The translations under genes were made by a program, and so were the position numbers. A stretch of 64,000 nt of DNA from Rhodoferax sp. OV413. GTDB taxonomy: Bacteria; Pseudomonadota; Gammaproteobacteria; Burkholderiales; Burkholderiaceae_C. This document shows, piece after piece, positions 53,703 to 62,870 of the stretch (positions within the stretch are counted from its first letter, which is position 1; every line of letters begins with the position of its first letter). The stretch lies in assembly GCF_900104385.1 (NCBI RefSeq), contig NZ_FNJA01000008.1, positions 248,001 to 312,000 on the forward strand, given 5' to 3'. The notes beneath the pieces are model-generated. The model saw nothing but the letters and a program-made list of their open reading frames with translations, did no database searches and was not told the DNA's origin.

Positions 53703-54580
53703 TCGATGCCCTTCCCGACCCGGCGCAGGTAGACGTAGATCGCGCCTAGCAGCAACAGCGAGAAACTCACCGCCAGCGCCGAGCCGTAGCCGAAGTCCAT
53801 GCTGGCATAGGTGCGCTTCAGCGCGTACAGCGGCAAGGTGTGGGTGGCATAGCCAGGGCCACCGCCGGTCATTACGTAGATCACGTCGATCGAATTGGCG
53901 ACCCAGATGATGCGCAGCATCACCGCCGTCACCAGCACCGACTTCAGCGCCGGCATGGTGATGTGCCAGAACTGCTGCCAGTCGCTGGCGCCGTCGATGT
54001 CGGCCGCCTCGTACAGGCTGTGTGGAATGGTCTGCAGTCCAGCCAGGATCATGATGGCGAAGAACGGAAAGCCCTGCCACACCAGCGCGGCGATGATGGC
54101 GTACAGCGAGGTGTCGGGATTCGCCAGCCAGGGCATGGCGGTCTGCAGCAGGCCCAGGCGCAGCATCAGGTCGTTCAGCAACCCAACCTGCGGGTTATAG
54201 ATCCACGACCACATCAGGCCGATCACTACGCTGGGCAAAGCCCAGGGAATCAAAATCAGGCTGCGCGCCAGGCCGCGCCAGCGGAACTGCTGGTTCAGCA
54301 GCAGTGCGGTGACTAAGCCGAGCAGCAGCTGCAACGGTACGGTCAGCCCGATCCAGATCGCCGTGCGCCCCAGCGAGGCCCAGAAAACCGGGTCGTGCCA
54401 GATGGCGATGTAGTTGTCCAGCCCGATGAACTTCACCGCGCGCGGCTTCCACAGGATGTTGTTGTACAGGCTGGTAATCAGAGCCTGCAGCATCGGGTAG
54501 AACACCACGATCACGGTGGCCAGCACTGCCGGCGACAGCAGCACGTAGGGCAGGATGCTGGTGCGGGATTTCTGGCTCAT
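53699..54580 (-). CDS. sugar ABC transporter permease (MalF type)
   Basis: A 293-aa inner-membrane permease with six membrane segments and the EAA motif YEAADIDGASDWQQFWHITMP. The ATG at 54580 is preferred to a TTG at 54604. It lies 42 bp after the binding-protein gene and overlaps the second permease by 4 bp. Confidence 0.9.
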   Translation of the reverse strand: MSQKSRTSILPYVLLSPAVLATVIVVFYPMLQALITSLYNNILWKPRAVKFIGLDNYIAIWHDPVFWASLGRTAIWIGLTVPLQLLLGLVTALLLNQQFRWRGLARSLILIPWALPSVVIGLMWSWIYNPQVGLLNDLMLRLGLLQTAMPWLANPDTSLYAIIAALVWQGFPFFAIMILAGLQTIPHSLYEAADIDGASDWQQFWHITMPALKSVLVTAVMLRIIWVANSIDVIYVMTGGGPGYATHTLPLYALKRTYASMDFGYGSALAVSFSLLLLGAIYVYLRRVGKGIE

Positions 54581-54622
54581 GGTGTGCCGTGCCGAGCGGT
54601 GCAATCCATTGCTTGGCCTTGA

Positions 54623-55855
54623 TTATTTGGCGTTGAAGTGCTTGTCGATGGCGTCCATCATTTGCGCGGACGTGATCTCGCCATTCAGCGCGCGCTGCAT
54701 GGTGGTGGGCCAGACCGAGGACACAAAGTCTGCGGTTTGCGGCACCAGCGGCAAGGGCTTGGCGAAGGCCAGCGAGTCCATGGTCGCCTTCACGAAGCGG
54801 GCGGGCTGCGGCACCTTGAGCGCGCCGCTCTTGGTCACCGTCAGCTGGCCGGTGGCTTCGTTGAACTTCAGGTTGTTGTCGCTCTCGCTCAAAAAGCTCA
54901 TCCACTTCCAGGATGCCTCCTTGACCTTGGAGGTCTTGAACATGGTGGTGGACTCATCGCCGAAATAGGTCCAGCGGCCGCCGCCGCACGAAGGCACGGG
55001 CACGGCCGAAACCTTGTCGCCCAATGCGTCGGCCATGCTCTTGGCCGAGCCGATGTGGTGGAAGATCATGGCCGTGCGGCCGGCCTTGAAGGCGCTGATG
55101 ATTTCGTTGAAACCGTCGTTGGGGGCAGAGGGTGGCGCCACCTTGTGCTTGCGCAGCAGGTCGATGTACCAGCTGTTGGCGGCCACGGCCTTGGGCGTAT
55201 TCATGGCACCCGGCGCGAAGCCGGTTTGCGACAGCACGAACGGCCCCCAGTTGTCGTGCCCACCCTTGCCGCCGCGCATGCCAAAGCCGTACAGCTCGGT
55301 GCCGCCGTTGGCGCTGGCCGGCAGGGTCAGCTTCTTGGCGGCCTCCAGAAAGTCTTCGCAGGTAGCCGGCGGCTTCAGGTTGTACTTGGCAAACAGGTCG
55401 GTGCGGTAGTAGAGGTAGATGGCCACGTACTGCAAGGGCATGTAGTAGTACTCGCCGTCCGAGGCCTTGTTGATGTCCAGCAGGTTGTTGGCCAGGTCGG
55501 CCTTGCCGGGCCAAGCGGCCAAGCGCTTGGTGATGGGCTCGATGGCGTCCATCTCCAGCAGCTGCGGCTGCAGCGCCAGCCGGGTGACGGCCACGTCGGG
55601 CGCTTTGCCGCCAGCGATGGAGATGAACAGCTTGTCGAAGTAGTTGTTCCAGGGCACGTTCTCGGCCTTGATTTTGATGTCGGGGTTCTTGGTCTCGAAG
55701 CTCTTGACCAGCTCGTCCATCAGCTTGGTGTTTTCCGCGTTGTCCACGTGGTACCAGAAATTCACGGTCTGCTGGGCGGCGGCGCTGGCGCTAAAAGCCA
55801 GGGCCAGCGCACCGGCAAAGGCGCTGGCGAGCAAGGGGCGGCGTAGGATCTGCAT
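54623..55855 (-). CDS. extracellular sugar-binding protein
   Basis: A 410-aa periplasmic solute-binding protein of the CUT1/family-1 class, with a 27-residue signal peptide (ASAFAGALALAFSASAAAQ). VNFWYHVDN at the mature N-terminus, KIKAENVPWNNYFDKLF, GKAPDVAVT and YFGDESTTMFKTSKVKEASWKW are typical. The ligand should be a mono- or oligosaccharide. AGGAG stands before the ATG. It follows the GntR-hydrolase gene by 37 bp and so is likely in its transcript. Confidence 0.9.
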   Translation of the reverse strand: MQILRRPLLASAFAGALALAFSASAAAQQTVNFWYHVDNAENTKLMDELVKSFETKNPDIKIKAENVPWNNYFDKLFISIAGGKAPDVAVTRLALQPQLLEMDAIEPITKRLAAWPGKADLANNLLDINKASDGEYYYMPLQYVAIYLYYRTDLFAKYNLKPPATCEDFLEAAKKLTLPASANGGTELYGFGMRGGKGGHDNWGPFVLSQTGFAPGAMNTPKAVAANSWYIDLLRKHKVAPPSAPNDGFNEIISAFKAGRTAMIFHHIGSAKSMADALGDKVSAVPVPSCGGGRWTYFGDESTTMFKTSKVKEASWKWMSFLSESDNNLKFNEATGQLTVTKSGALKVPQPARFVKATMDSLAFAKPLPLVPQTADFVSSVWPTTMQRALNGEITSAQMMDAIDKHFNAK

Positions 55856-55892
55856 GCTGTCTCCTGTAGGTTTTATGGGGCAGGGAAAGTGA

Positions 55893-57488
55893 TCACCAGG
55901 ACCGGGTGAACGCGGCGGCATCCTGGAACGCGGCCTGGGCTTCGGGCAGCTCGCTGCCCATTTGCATGAAGCCATGCACCACGCCCTCCACCACCTTGAG
56001 CTGGCACGGCACATTGGCCTGCGCCAGGCGCTGGGCCAGCAGCAGGCTGTCGTCACGCAGCGGGTCCAGCCCGGCGGCATTCAGGAAGATCGGCGGCAGG
56101 CCTTGCAAATTTGCCAGCAATGGCGAAACCCGCGGGTCGGCCGGGTCGCGGCGGTCGCCGCTGAGGTAGTGCGCGCGGTACCAGGCCATTTTTTCGGTGG
56201 TCAGGCCAAACTGGCCCTGGCCGCAACGCAGGTGCGATTCAGTCTGGTGGTTGGCATCGAACACACCATAGAACAGCAGGGCCGCATCGGGCAGTGTTTC
56301 GCCCGCGTGGCGCAGATCCAGCATCGTGGACAAAGCCAGGTTCGCCCCCGATGAATCGCCCGAGATAAACCACGGTGCGCCCAGGCCCCGCGCAGCCTGC
56401 TCGGCGCGCAGCCAGTGCCAGGCCCAGACGGCATCGTTCAAGCCCGCTGGAAACGGCGCATCGGGCGCCAGGCGGTAGTCGATGCCGACCACGGTCAAGC
56501 CGCTGAGTGCCGCCAGGCGGCTCATCGCCCCCAGATGGGTGTGGATGGAGCCGAAGACCCAGCCACCGCCATGCAGATACAGCAGCGTGCCCTTGCGCGC
56601 GCCGGCCTTAGGCGCGATGCGCACGGCCGGCATCTGGTGCGCCGGGCAAGGAATGCTGAAGTAGTCGATGGTGAAGGCGGTGGTGTCTATCTGGTTCCAG
56701 CGCGCATTGATGGCGTTGAAATTGGTGCGCGCCTGGTCCAGCGGAATCTGCATCGGATTGGGCAGGTGCGCATCCTCTTTTTGCAGGCGCTGGAAGATGG
56801 CGGCCATAGCGTCGGACATGCGCAGTTCGGGCGCAGCCTTGCTAGCGCCGTCGGCATCGCCAATCACACTCGATACATGGTGAAACAGCACGCGCTCGAG
56901 CTCGGCAGCGCTGCCGGACTGCACCGCCTCGACGATCTTCCAGTGCCGCAAAGCCGTGTCGCGCAAGGTGCGGCGCGTGGTGGACTGGGTGATCTTGTAG
57001 CGGTGGCTGCACAACGAGCAGCGGTCCAGGATGGGCATCAGCGCCGGTAAATTGGCGGCCTCGTACAGCGTGTGGTGGAACTCCTGGTCCAGCTCGAACA
57101 GGCCGTATTCATCGCCCTGCTCGGCCAGCACCTCCATCTGCTGCACCAGCGCGCTCAGAGCGGCAATGTGCGCAGAGGTGAAGTTCCCCATGGACAACGC
57201 CGCCGCCCGCGATTCGATGCGCGCACGTATGTCCAGTGACTCCTGACCCTCGGTGGCCGACACCGATGACACCAGCGTGCCCCGGTAGCCCTGGCGCACG
57301 ATCAAACCGTCCTCCTGCAGGCGCATCAGCGCTTCGCGCACCGTGCTCTGGCTGCAGTTCATCTGCTTGGCGACTTCGAGCTCGACCAGTTGCTGGCCAG
57401 CGGGCAATTCGGCCAGGACGATCTGCTTGCGCAGATCGCGGTAAACGCTATTGCTTTTACGACCGGAAGAAGGGGTATTTAGCTTCAT
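55893..57488 (-). CDS. GntR (FadR-type) regulator fused to an alpha/beta hydrolase
   Basis: A 531-aa single frame joining two proteins normally separate. Residues about 12-77 are a GntR winged helix (QMNCSQSTVREALMRLQEDG), 85-210 an FCD ligand-binding domain, and about 224-531 an HSL-type esterase: HGGGW (306-310), nucleophile S379 in GDSSGAN, Asp near 475 (LDPLRDD), His near 505 (VVHGF). The join around residue 223 has an ATG (56819) but no ribosome-binding site in front of it, so a true fusion is preferred over two genes. The start ATG at 57488 follows the operator described separately. Head gene of the sugar ABC operon; the hydrolase may process an esterified or lactone sugar. Confidence 0.85.
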   Translation of the reverse strand: MKLNTPSSGRKSNSVYRDLRKQIVLAELPAGQQLVELEVAKQMNCSQSTVREALMRLQEDGLIVRQGYRGTLVSSVSATEGQESLDIRARIESRAAALSMGNFTSAHIAALSALVQQMEVLAEQGDEYGLFELDQEFHHTLYEAANLPALMPILDRCSLCSHRYKITQSTTRRTLRDTALRHWKIVEAVQSGSAAELERVLFHHVSSVIGDADGASKAAPELRMSDAMAAIFQRLQKEDAHLPNPMQIPLDQARTNFNAINARWNQIDTTAFTIDYFSIPCPAHQMPAVRIAPKAGARKGTLLYLHGGGWVFGSIHTHLGAMSRLAALSGLTVVGIDYRLAPDAPFPAGLNDAVWAWHWLRAEQAARGLGAPWFISGDSSGANLALSTMLDLRHAGETLPDAALLFYGVFDANHQTESHLRCGQGQFGLTTEKMAWYRAHYLSGDRRDPADPRVSPLLANLQGLPPIFLNAAGLDPLRDDSLLLAQRLAQANVPCQLKVVEGVVHGFMQMGSELPEAQAAFQDAAAFTRSW

Positions 57489-57504
57489 GACAGGCCAAAT
57501 TTTA

Positions 57505-57536
57505 TTATCGATAGTCTGAACATTAACTATCGATAA
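57505..57536. promoter_or_regulatory. 11-bp perfect inverted-repeat operator
   Basis: TTATCGATAGT (57505-57515) and ACTATCGATAA (57526-57536) with a 10-bp spacer; centre-to-centre of the embedded TATCGATA sites is 22 bp, two helical turns. It ends 17 bases upstream of the GntR-hydrolase ATG. Likely autoregulatory operator of that operon. Confidence 0.65.
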
Positions 57537-57570
57537 CCCTATCAACCACCCTCTTCAAGCAGTAAGCACT

Positions 57571-57630
57571 CTCTTTTTAATAGCTACCTACGCAATAGCT
57601 GTGAGCGCCAGAGGCCAGAATCATTTTTTT
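57571..57630 (+). repeat. dispersed intergenic repeat, copy 12
   Basis: CTTTTTAATAGC head, CTACGCAATAGCTGTGAGCGCCAGAGG core and CCAGAATCATTTT tail, 3' of the chemoreceptor gene. Confidence 0.7.
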
Positions 57631-57647
57631 TTGACCGACCGCTCCAC

Positions 57648-59456
57648 TTAGAAACTGGTCCAGTCGTCTTCGTTGATGGCCGGCTTGGGGGCGCTCAGCT
57701 TGGCCACGGGCTTGGCGGCGGGCTTTGTTGCAGGTTTGGCAGGCGCTGCCGGTACACGGGCAGCAATAGCGGCGGGCTTGGGAACCGCGGCGGCGCGGGG
57801 TGCACCGATCTTGGCGGCGGGACGGGGCGCAGCGGCACGCTGGGGCGCGGGCACAGCAGCACGCACGGGTGCGCGCGCGGCCGGTGCGGCCTGCTGGACG
57901 GCACTGCCATCCAGCTTGAACACCGCTACCACCTGCACCAGGTCCTGCGCCTGGTTGCGCAAGCCGTTTGCGGCGGCGGCCATTTCTTCGACCAAGGCAG
58001 CGTTCTGCTGGGTGGCCTGGTCCATCTGCGTCACGGCTTCGCCGACCTGGGCCACGCCCAGCGACTGCTCATTGCTGGCGGCGCTGATCTCGCCCATGAT
58101 GTCGGTGACCCGGCGGATCGAGCTGACCACCTCGGTCATGGTCACGCCGGCCTGGTCGACCTGGGCCGTACCCTGGGCCACGCGCTCGACGCTGGCGTTG
58201 ATCAGGTTCTTGATTTCCTTGGCGGCTTCGGCGGAGCGGCCGGCCAGATTCCGCACCTCGCTCGCCACCACCGCAAAACCGCGGCCTTGTTCGCCGGCAC
58301 GGGCGGCTTCGACGGCCGCATTCAGCGCCAGGATGTTGGTCTGGAAAGCGATGCCGTCGATCACGCTGATGATGTCGGAAATCTTCTTGCTGCTGTCGTT
58401 GATGCCCTTCATGGTCTCGACCACCTGGGTCACCACGTCGCCGCCCTGGATGGCCACGGTAGACGCGCTCATGGCCAGCTGGTTGGCCTGGCGCGCGTTG
58501 TCGGCATTCTGTTTGACGGTGGAGCTGAGTTCTTCCATCGAGGCGGCGGTCTGCTCCAGCGCGCTGGCCTGGCTTTCGGTGCGGGCGCTGAGGTCGTCGT
58601 TGCCCTGGGCGATTTCGGCACTGGCGGTCGCCACGCCTTCGGAGCCGGAGCGCACATTGGCGACCACGCGCACCAGGCTGACCTGCATATCGTGCAGGCT
58701 GGACAGCAGTTGGCCGACTTCGTCGGTACGGTCGTTGGGGATATGCGCCGTCAGGTCGCCAGAGGCCACTTGGCGGGCCACCGCGGTGGCTTGCGCCAGG
58801 GGCCGGGTGATGGTGCCCGACAACAACCAGGCAATCAGGGTGCTGAGCGCAATGCTGACCACGCCCAAGGCCAGCATCAGGCTGCGGCTGGCGCTGTAGT
58901 TGGCCTGGATATCCTTGGCCACGGTGTCGATTTCGTCGCGCTGCTGCTTTACCAGGGCCTCGACCTTGGCGATGTAGGCCTTGGAAGCTGGCACGAACTT
59001 TTCGTCCAACACCTTGCCGGCCTCTTCGGTTTTTTCTTCCTTCTTGAGGGCCAGGATTTCGTCACGCGCGGCGACGTAAATCTTGCGCTGTGCGCCGATT
59101 TCGGCGAACAAGGCTTTTTCCTTGTCGGTCGTCAGCAGCTCCTCCAGGGCTTTTTGCAGCTCGGCCGAGCTCTTGGACGAAGCCGCCTGGTCTTCCGCAA
59201 AATAAGCGGCCACCGAAGGGTCGCTGCTCTTGGCGATCGCACCAGTGCGGCGCACGCCGGTGTGGATATTGCGGTACCAGTCGCTGACGACGCGCTCGGT
59301 CTGCACCGGGCTCGCCACCATCTCCTGCGTTGCCTGGGCCACCGAGCTCAGGCGCGACAGCCCCATGACGATGCTGATCAAGGACAGGATCAACACCAGG
59401 GCAAAACCCAGACCTAGGCGTTTGGCGGTGGACAGATTGGTAACGAAATTGGGCAT
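57648..59456 (-). CDS. methyl-accepting chemotaxis protein
   Basis: A 602-aa inner-membrane chemoreceptor. Membrane helices at about 10-33 and 190-213 bracket a four-helix-bundle sensor; HAMP follows, then the signalling domain with the hairpin tip [37 protein letters not shown] long Ala/Pro/Lys-rich tail ends in DDWTSF, a WxxF pentapeptide that tethers CheR/CheB. GGAG lies 11 bases before the ATG. Ligand unknown. Not part of an operon. Confidence 0.92.
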   Translation of the reverse strand: MPNFVTNLSTAKRLGLGFALVLILSLISIVMGLSRLSSVAQATQEMVASPVQTERVVSDWYRNIHTGVRRTGAIAKSSDPSVAAYFAEDQAASSKSSAELQKALEELLTTDKEKALFAEIGAQRKIYVAARDEILALKKEEKTEEAGKVLDEKFVPASKAYIAKVEALVKQQRDEIDTVAKDIQANYSASRSLMLALGVVSIALSTLIAWLLSGTITRPLAQATAVARQVASGDLTAHIPNDRTDEVGQLLSSLHDMQVSLVRVVANVRSGSEGVATASAEIAQGNDDLSARTESQASALEQTAASMEELSSTVKQNADNARQANQLAMSASTVAIQGGDVVTQVVETMKGINDSSKKISDIISVIDGIAFQTNILALNAAVEAARAGEQGRGFAVVASEVRNLAGRSAEAAKEIKNLINASVERVAQGTAQVDQAGVTMTEVVSSIRRVTDIMGEISAASNEQSLGVAQVGEAVTQMDQATQQNAALVEEMAAAANGLRNQAQDLVQVVAVFKLDGSAVQQAAPAARAPVRAAVPAPQRAAAPRPAAKIGAPRAAAVPKPAAIAARVPAAPAKPATKPAAKPVAKLSAPKPAINEDDWTSF

Positions 59457-59599
59457 GGCGTGTGTCTCCGGCTGTGATGACGAAGAAATATGGAACAAAA
59501 CAGGGTTATCGGCAGTTCTGCGGCAATCTCAAGCCACGGATGTGGCCGTTTGCGCCCCAGACACCGGGCCAGAGGAAATCTGCCGCCATTATGCAAACA

Positions 59600-59656
59600 C
59601 TATGCTTTCAATAGCATTACACGCACACAATATATGCGCTGCAAGGCATTTTTATC
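59600..59656 (+). repeat. dispersed intergenic repeat, copy 13 (degenerate)
   Basis: CTATGCTTTCAATAGC head, ACACGCACACAATATATGCGC core and AAGGCATTTTTAT tail; it aligns best with copy 1. It lies between the helicase 3' end and the chemoreceptor 5' end. Confidence 0.6.
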
Positions 59657-59684
59657 TATGCCCGGCACACGGGCGCCGCGGAGT

Positions 59685-60950
59685 CTAGGCTTGGCCAGCC
59701 GCAGCGGCGGCGGCGCGCAGCTTGTCTTTCTTGCTGGGCCGCTTGCCCTTGATACCGCCGTTGGACGGCGCTGCCGGGGCCACGTCGGTGGGGGGCAGCT
59801 CCACGGGCTCAAAGCCCGCGACTTCTTCGCGCGACAGGCTCAGGCCCTGGCGCTTCTCTATCAACGCAAAGTGGGCGGCCATGTCGGCGGTGACGAAGCT
59901 GTAGGCCTCACCGCTCTGCCCAGCCCGGCCGGTGCGGCCGATGCGGTGGATGTAGTCCACGGCCGAGCGTGGCAGGTCGTAGTTGACGACGACTGGCAGC
60001 TCGGTCACGTCGATGCCACGGGCCGCCAGGTCGGTGGCCACCACCACATGCACGCGGCCGGCCTTGAAGTCGTCCAGCACCTGTGTGCGCTTGCCCTGGC
60101 TCAGCTGGCCATGGAAGGGCTCGGCCAGGATGCTGGCCTTGCGCAGCTTGTCGGCCACGATTTCGGCAGAGAACTTGGTGGCCACAAAGACCAGCACGCG
60201 TTCCCACTTGTTCTGTTGCACCAGGTGCCGCAGCAGTTGGGTACGCCGGCTGGCGTCCACCGCAATCGCGCGTTGGGCAATGGCCGGGGCCGCCAGGTCG
60301 GTGGTGGGCTCGGCCGCCAGCTCGATGCGCACCGGGTCGCGCAGCAGTTGGGCCGCCAGCGCGTCGATGGCTGGAGGAAAGGTGGCCGAGAACAGCAGGT
60401 TTTGCCGCTGGGCCGGCAGCAGGGTCAGCACGCGGGCCAGCTCGTCGGCAAAGCCCAGGTCCAGCAGGCGATCGGCCTCGTCCAGCATCAGTGCCGCAAC
60501 GTTGGACAGCTGCAGCGCGTTGTGGTCCACCAGATCGAGCAGGCGGCCCGGCGTGGCAACCACGATGTCGGCACCGCCACGCAAGCCCATCATCTGCGGG
60601 TTGATGGAGACACCGCCAAAGATCACGGCGATCTTCAGCGGCTGCGGTAGGTGCTGGGCCAGGCCGCGGAAGACTTCGGCCACCTGGGCCGCCAGCTCGC
60701 GCGTGGGCACCAGCACCAGCACACGGGTACGGCGCTTGCCATCGGCGCGTGGGGCATCCAGCAGACGCTGCAGCAGGGGCAGCGCAAAGGCCACCGTCTT
60801 GCCGGACCCGGTGGGCGCGGCGGCCCAGACATCGGCGCCGCGTACAACCGCTGGAATGGCCGCAGCCTGGATGGCGGTGGGGACTGAATAGCCCTGTTCG
60901 CGCACGGCGCGCAGCAAGGCGGGAGCAAGTCCCAGGGAAGCAAATGGCAT
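59685..60950 (-). CDS. DEAD-box RNA helicase, RhlE type
   Basis: A 421-aa ATP-dependent RNA helicase with Q motif, motif I APTGSGKT, Ia PTREL, Ib TPGR, II DEAD, III SAT, IV, V ATDLAARGID and VI HRIGRTGR. The C-terminal tail is short, basic and glycine-poor (GKRPSKKDK). ATG at 60950 is preferred to a TTG at 60968. Role in ribosome assembly or RNA turnover is inferred from the family. Single gene. Confidence 0.92.
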   Translation of the reverse strand: MPFASLGLAPALLRAVREQGYSVPTAIQAAAIPAVVRGADVWAAAPTGSGKTVAFALPLLQRLLDAPRADGKRRTRVLVLVPTRELAAQVAEVFRGLAQHLPQPLKIAVIFGGVSINPQMMGLRGGADIVVATPGRLLDLVDHNALQLSNVAALMLDEADRLLDLGFADELARVLTLLPAQRQNLLFSATFPPAIDALAAQLLRDPVRIELAAEPTTDLAAPAIAQRAIAVDASRRTQLLRHLVQQNKWERVLVFVATKFSAEIVADKLRKASILAEPFHGQLSQGKRTQVLDDFKAGRVHVVVATDLAARGIDVTELPVVVNYDLPRSAVDYIHRIGRTGRAGQSGEAYSFVTADMAAHFALIEKRQGLSLSREEVAGFEPVELPPTDVAPAAPSNGGIKGKRPSKKDKLRAAAAAAGQA

Positions 60951-61012
60951 GGAGGATGCGTCGGGCAAGACGTCGAAGAAGGGGTAGGAGTTTACCCCCG
61001 GGCCTCAGATGC

Positions 61013-61744
61013 TCAGCGGCGCAGCGCCAGCAGACTGCGCGGCAGCCGGTTCAGCAGCCCCACCAGCCAGCGCATCTGCCAGGGGAACACCCGCACCGCC
61101 TCGCGGCGCTGGATGGCCTGCGCGATGTGGGCCACGGCCTGGGCCTCGGACTGGACGAAGGGCTTGTGGCTGGCATCGCCGTGGTTCAGTACACGTAGTT
61201 TTTCGGTATCCACATAGCCGGGCACGATGGCGGTGACGGCGATGCCAAACGGCTGCAGCGCGATGCGGTAGCTCTCGCAGATGCTCAGCACGCTGCGCTT
61301 GGTGGCGCTGTACAGCGAGGCGCCGGGGTAGTCTTTCAACAGCCCGGCAATCGACGAAATCGCCACCAGCTGGCCCGACTGCTGGGCCAGCATTTTCTCG
61401 GCCGCCAGCTCGAACGCGTGAGCCAGGCCGCTGATATTGGTCTGCAGCATGCGCTGCGTGGTGGCGGCATCCAGCACATGCTGCCGGGTGTTGAAGTAAA
61501 AGCCGGCGGCCACCACCAACAGGTCTAGCCGGGGCACGGCGAGTTGATCGACCAGTTGCGCCAGCGCCGCGCGGTCGGTGATGTCCAGCTGAAACGTCTG
61601 CAGGCGCGGTTGCTGCTCGGCCAGACCCGCCGGCAGCCGCGCCAGATCGCGCCCGCAGACTGCCACCTCGTCGCCCTGCTGCAGATAGTGCAGCGCCAAT
61701 GCCAGGCCGATGCCGCTGGTGCCGCCAATGATCAGGATGCGCAT
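61013..61744 (-). CDS. short-chain dehydrogenase/reductase
   Basis: A 243-aa NAD(P)-dependent oxidoreductase of the SDR family: GGTSGIGLALAL cofactor motif at 7-18, the SS...Y..K catalytic set (AISSIAG, SLYSATKRSV) and a C-terminal basic, hydrophobic tail. Its start overlaps the 3' end of the patatin-like gene by 13 bp, so the two are translationally linked. In related clusters such SDRs accompany lipid-modifying enzymes. Confidence 0.86.
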   Translation of the reverse strand: MRILIIGGTSGIGLALALHYLQQGDEVAVCGRDLARLPAGLAEQQPRLQTFQLDITDRAALAQLVDQLAVPRLDLLVVAAGFYFNTRQHVLDAATTQRMLQTNISGLAHAFELAAEKMLAQQSGQLVAISSIAGLLKDYPGASLYSATKRSVLSICESYRIALQPFGIAVTAIVPGYVDTEKLRVLNHGDASHKPFVQSEAQAVAHIAQAIQRREAVRVFPWQMRWLVGLLNRLPRSLLALRR

Positions 61745-62832
61745 GATGCTGCCTGGTTGTAGCGGTCGGGGTTGCGCATGGCCGAGATGTCGTTCGGCTG
61801 GCGCCGGCGCAGCGCCTCCATGCCGCGCTGGTAGCCGTACTGCCACTGCGCGTCGATGTACTGCACATAGGTGGCGTAGCTGGCGGGCACGTTCAGCGCG
61901 ATACGGTTGCGCAACCAGTCCAGCCGCTTGCTGATCTGCTGGGTGGGCAGCGCGGCGGTGATGTCGGACGTGTCGAACCACACGTCGGCAAACTCGCCGT
62001 TGACCTGGCGCATGCGCTGGTTGCCGTCCAGGCCCAGCACGGTGCGCCAGGCGGGGATGGAGAAGGTCTGGTCAAACGACTCTTTGAATTCGATCATCAC
62101 CTCGTCGGCCAGTCGGCGCGCCACTTCGATGGGGAAGAGGTCGACAACGCCACCCAGGTAGTTGTCGGCGCCGTAGCTGTAGCAGGGGAAGTAATAGAAA
62201 TCGATGATCGACATGCAGGCTGCGGCATCCAGCGGCATGCTGGTGTTGGTCAGCACCGCGTCGGCTATCGCGTGGTTGCCCCAGCGCGGGTCGGCAAACG
62301 GCGAGACCATGCCTTGCAGCAGCGCCGCCGCGCGCGGCGCGCAGAACACGGTCTGCACGAACAGCTTGCGCGTGCCACGCGCCTGCCCTACTTCACCCGG
62401 GCCGTAGAGCAGCTTGCCGCCGATGGTGGCCACCGCCACCTCGGACTCGGCGGCCGGCGTGGGCAGCGGCAGGTGGTGTGGCACTTCGAACAGGTAGTCG
62501 TTGAACAGATCCGGCAGCACTGGCGCCGGTGCCTGCGACAGCTTGCGCCGGGCCGCCTGCAGCAAGGTACGGCTGATGCGGGCCTGCGGCGCCGGCTGCA
62601 GGCCTTGCCAGAACGCGTACATCTGCGGCGAGCTGAGCCAGGCCTTGCGCTGCGCATCGTCGGGCAGCGCCTGGATGATGGCCGCGGCCAGCGCACCGCC
62701 GCAGGTGGCCAGCAGCAGGTCGGGCGCACGGCCGGCATCCCGCGCCGCCGCATACATGCCCAGATAGATGCCGAAACGGAAGCCGCCGCCGGCGAACACC
62801 ATGCAGCGTTGGTACTTTTGTGCCTGATTCAT
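61732..62832 (-). CDS. patatin-like protein lacking the canonical catalytic dyad
   Basis: A 366-aa protein with the patatin/phospholipase fold: oxyanion loop FAGGGFRFG (about 13-21) is present, but the nucleophile motif GxSxG reads ATCGG, placing Cys44 where serine belongs, and the dyad aspartate of DG[GA] appears as Leu226 in LGGVVD. Hydrolase activity is therefore doubtful unless cysteine serves. Codon checked: TGC. Starts at 62832 (ATG); a second ATG at 62850 would add 6 residues. Overlaps the SDR gene by 13 bp and is divergent from the PAP2/phosphatase gene. Probably membrane-lipid related. Confidence 0.82.
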   Translation of the reverse strand: MNQAQKYQRCMVFAGGGFRFGIYLGMYAAARDAGRAPDLLLATCGGALAAAIIQALPDDAQRKAWLSSPQMYAFWQGLQPAPQARISRTLLQAARRKLSQAPAPVLPDLFNDYLFEVPHHLPLPTPAAESEVAVATIGGKLLYGPGEVGQARGTRKLFVQTVFCAPRAAALLQGMVSPFADPRWGNHAIADAVLTNTSMPLDAAACMSIIDFYYFPCYSYGADNYLGGVVDLFPIEVARRLADEVMIEFKESFDQTFSIPAWRTVLGLDGNQRMRQVNGEFADVWFDTSDITAALPTQQISKRLDWLRNRIALNVPASYATYVQYIDAQWQYGYQRGMEALRRRQPNDISAMRNPDRYNQAASCAS

Positions 62833-62870
62833 CCAGCTAAGATAACCCATAGAAATTAGCAAGGTAATTC

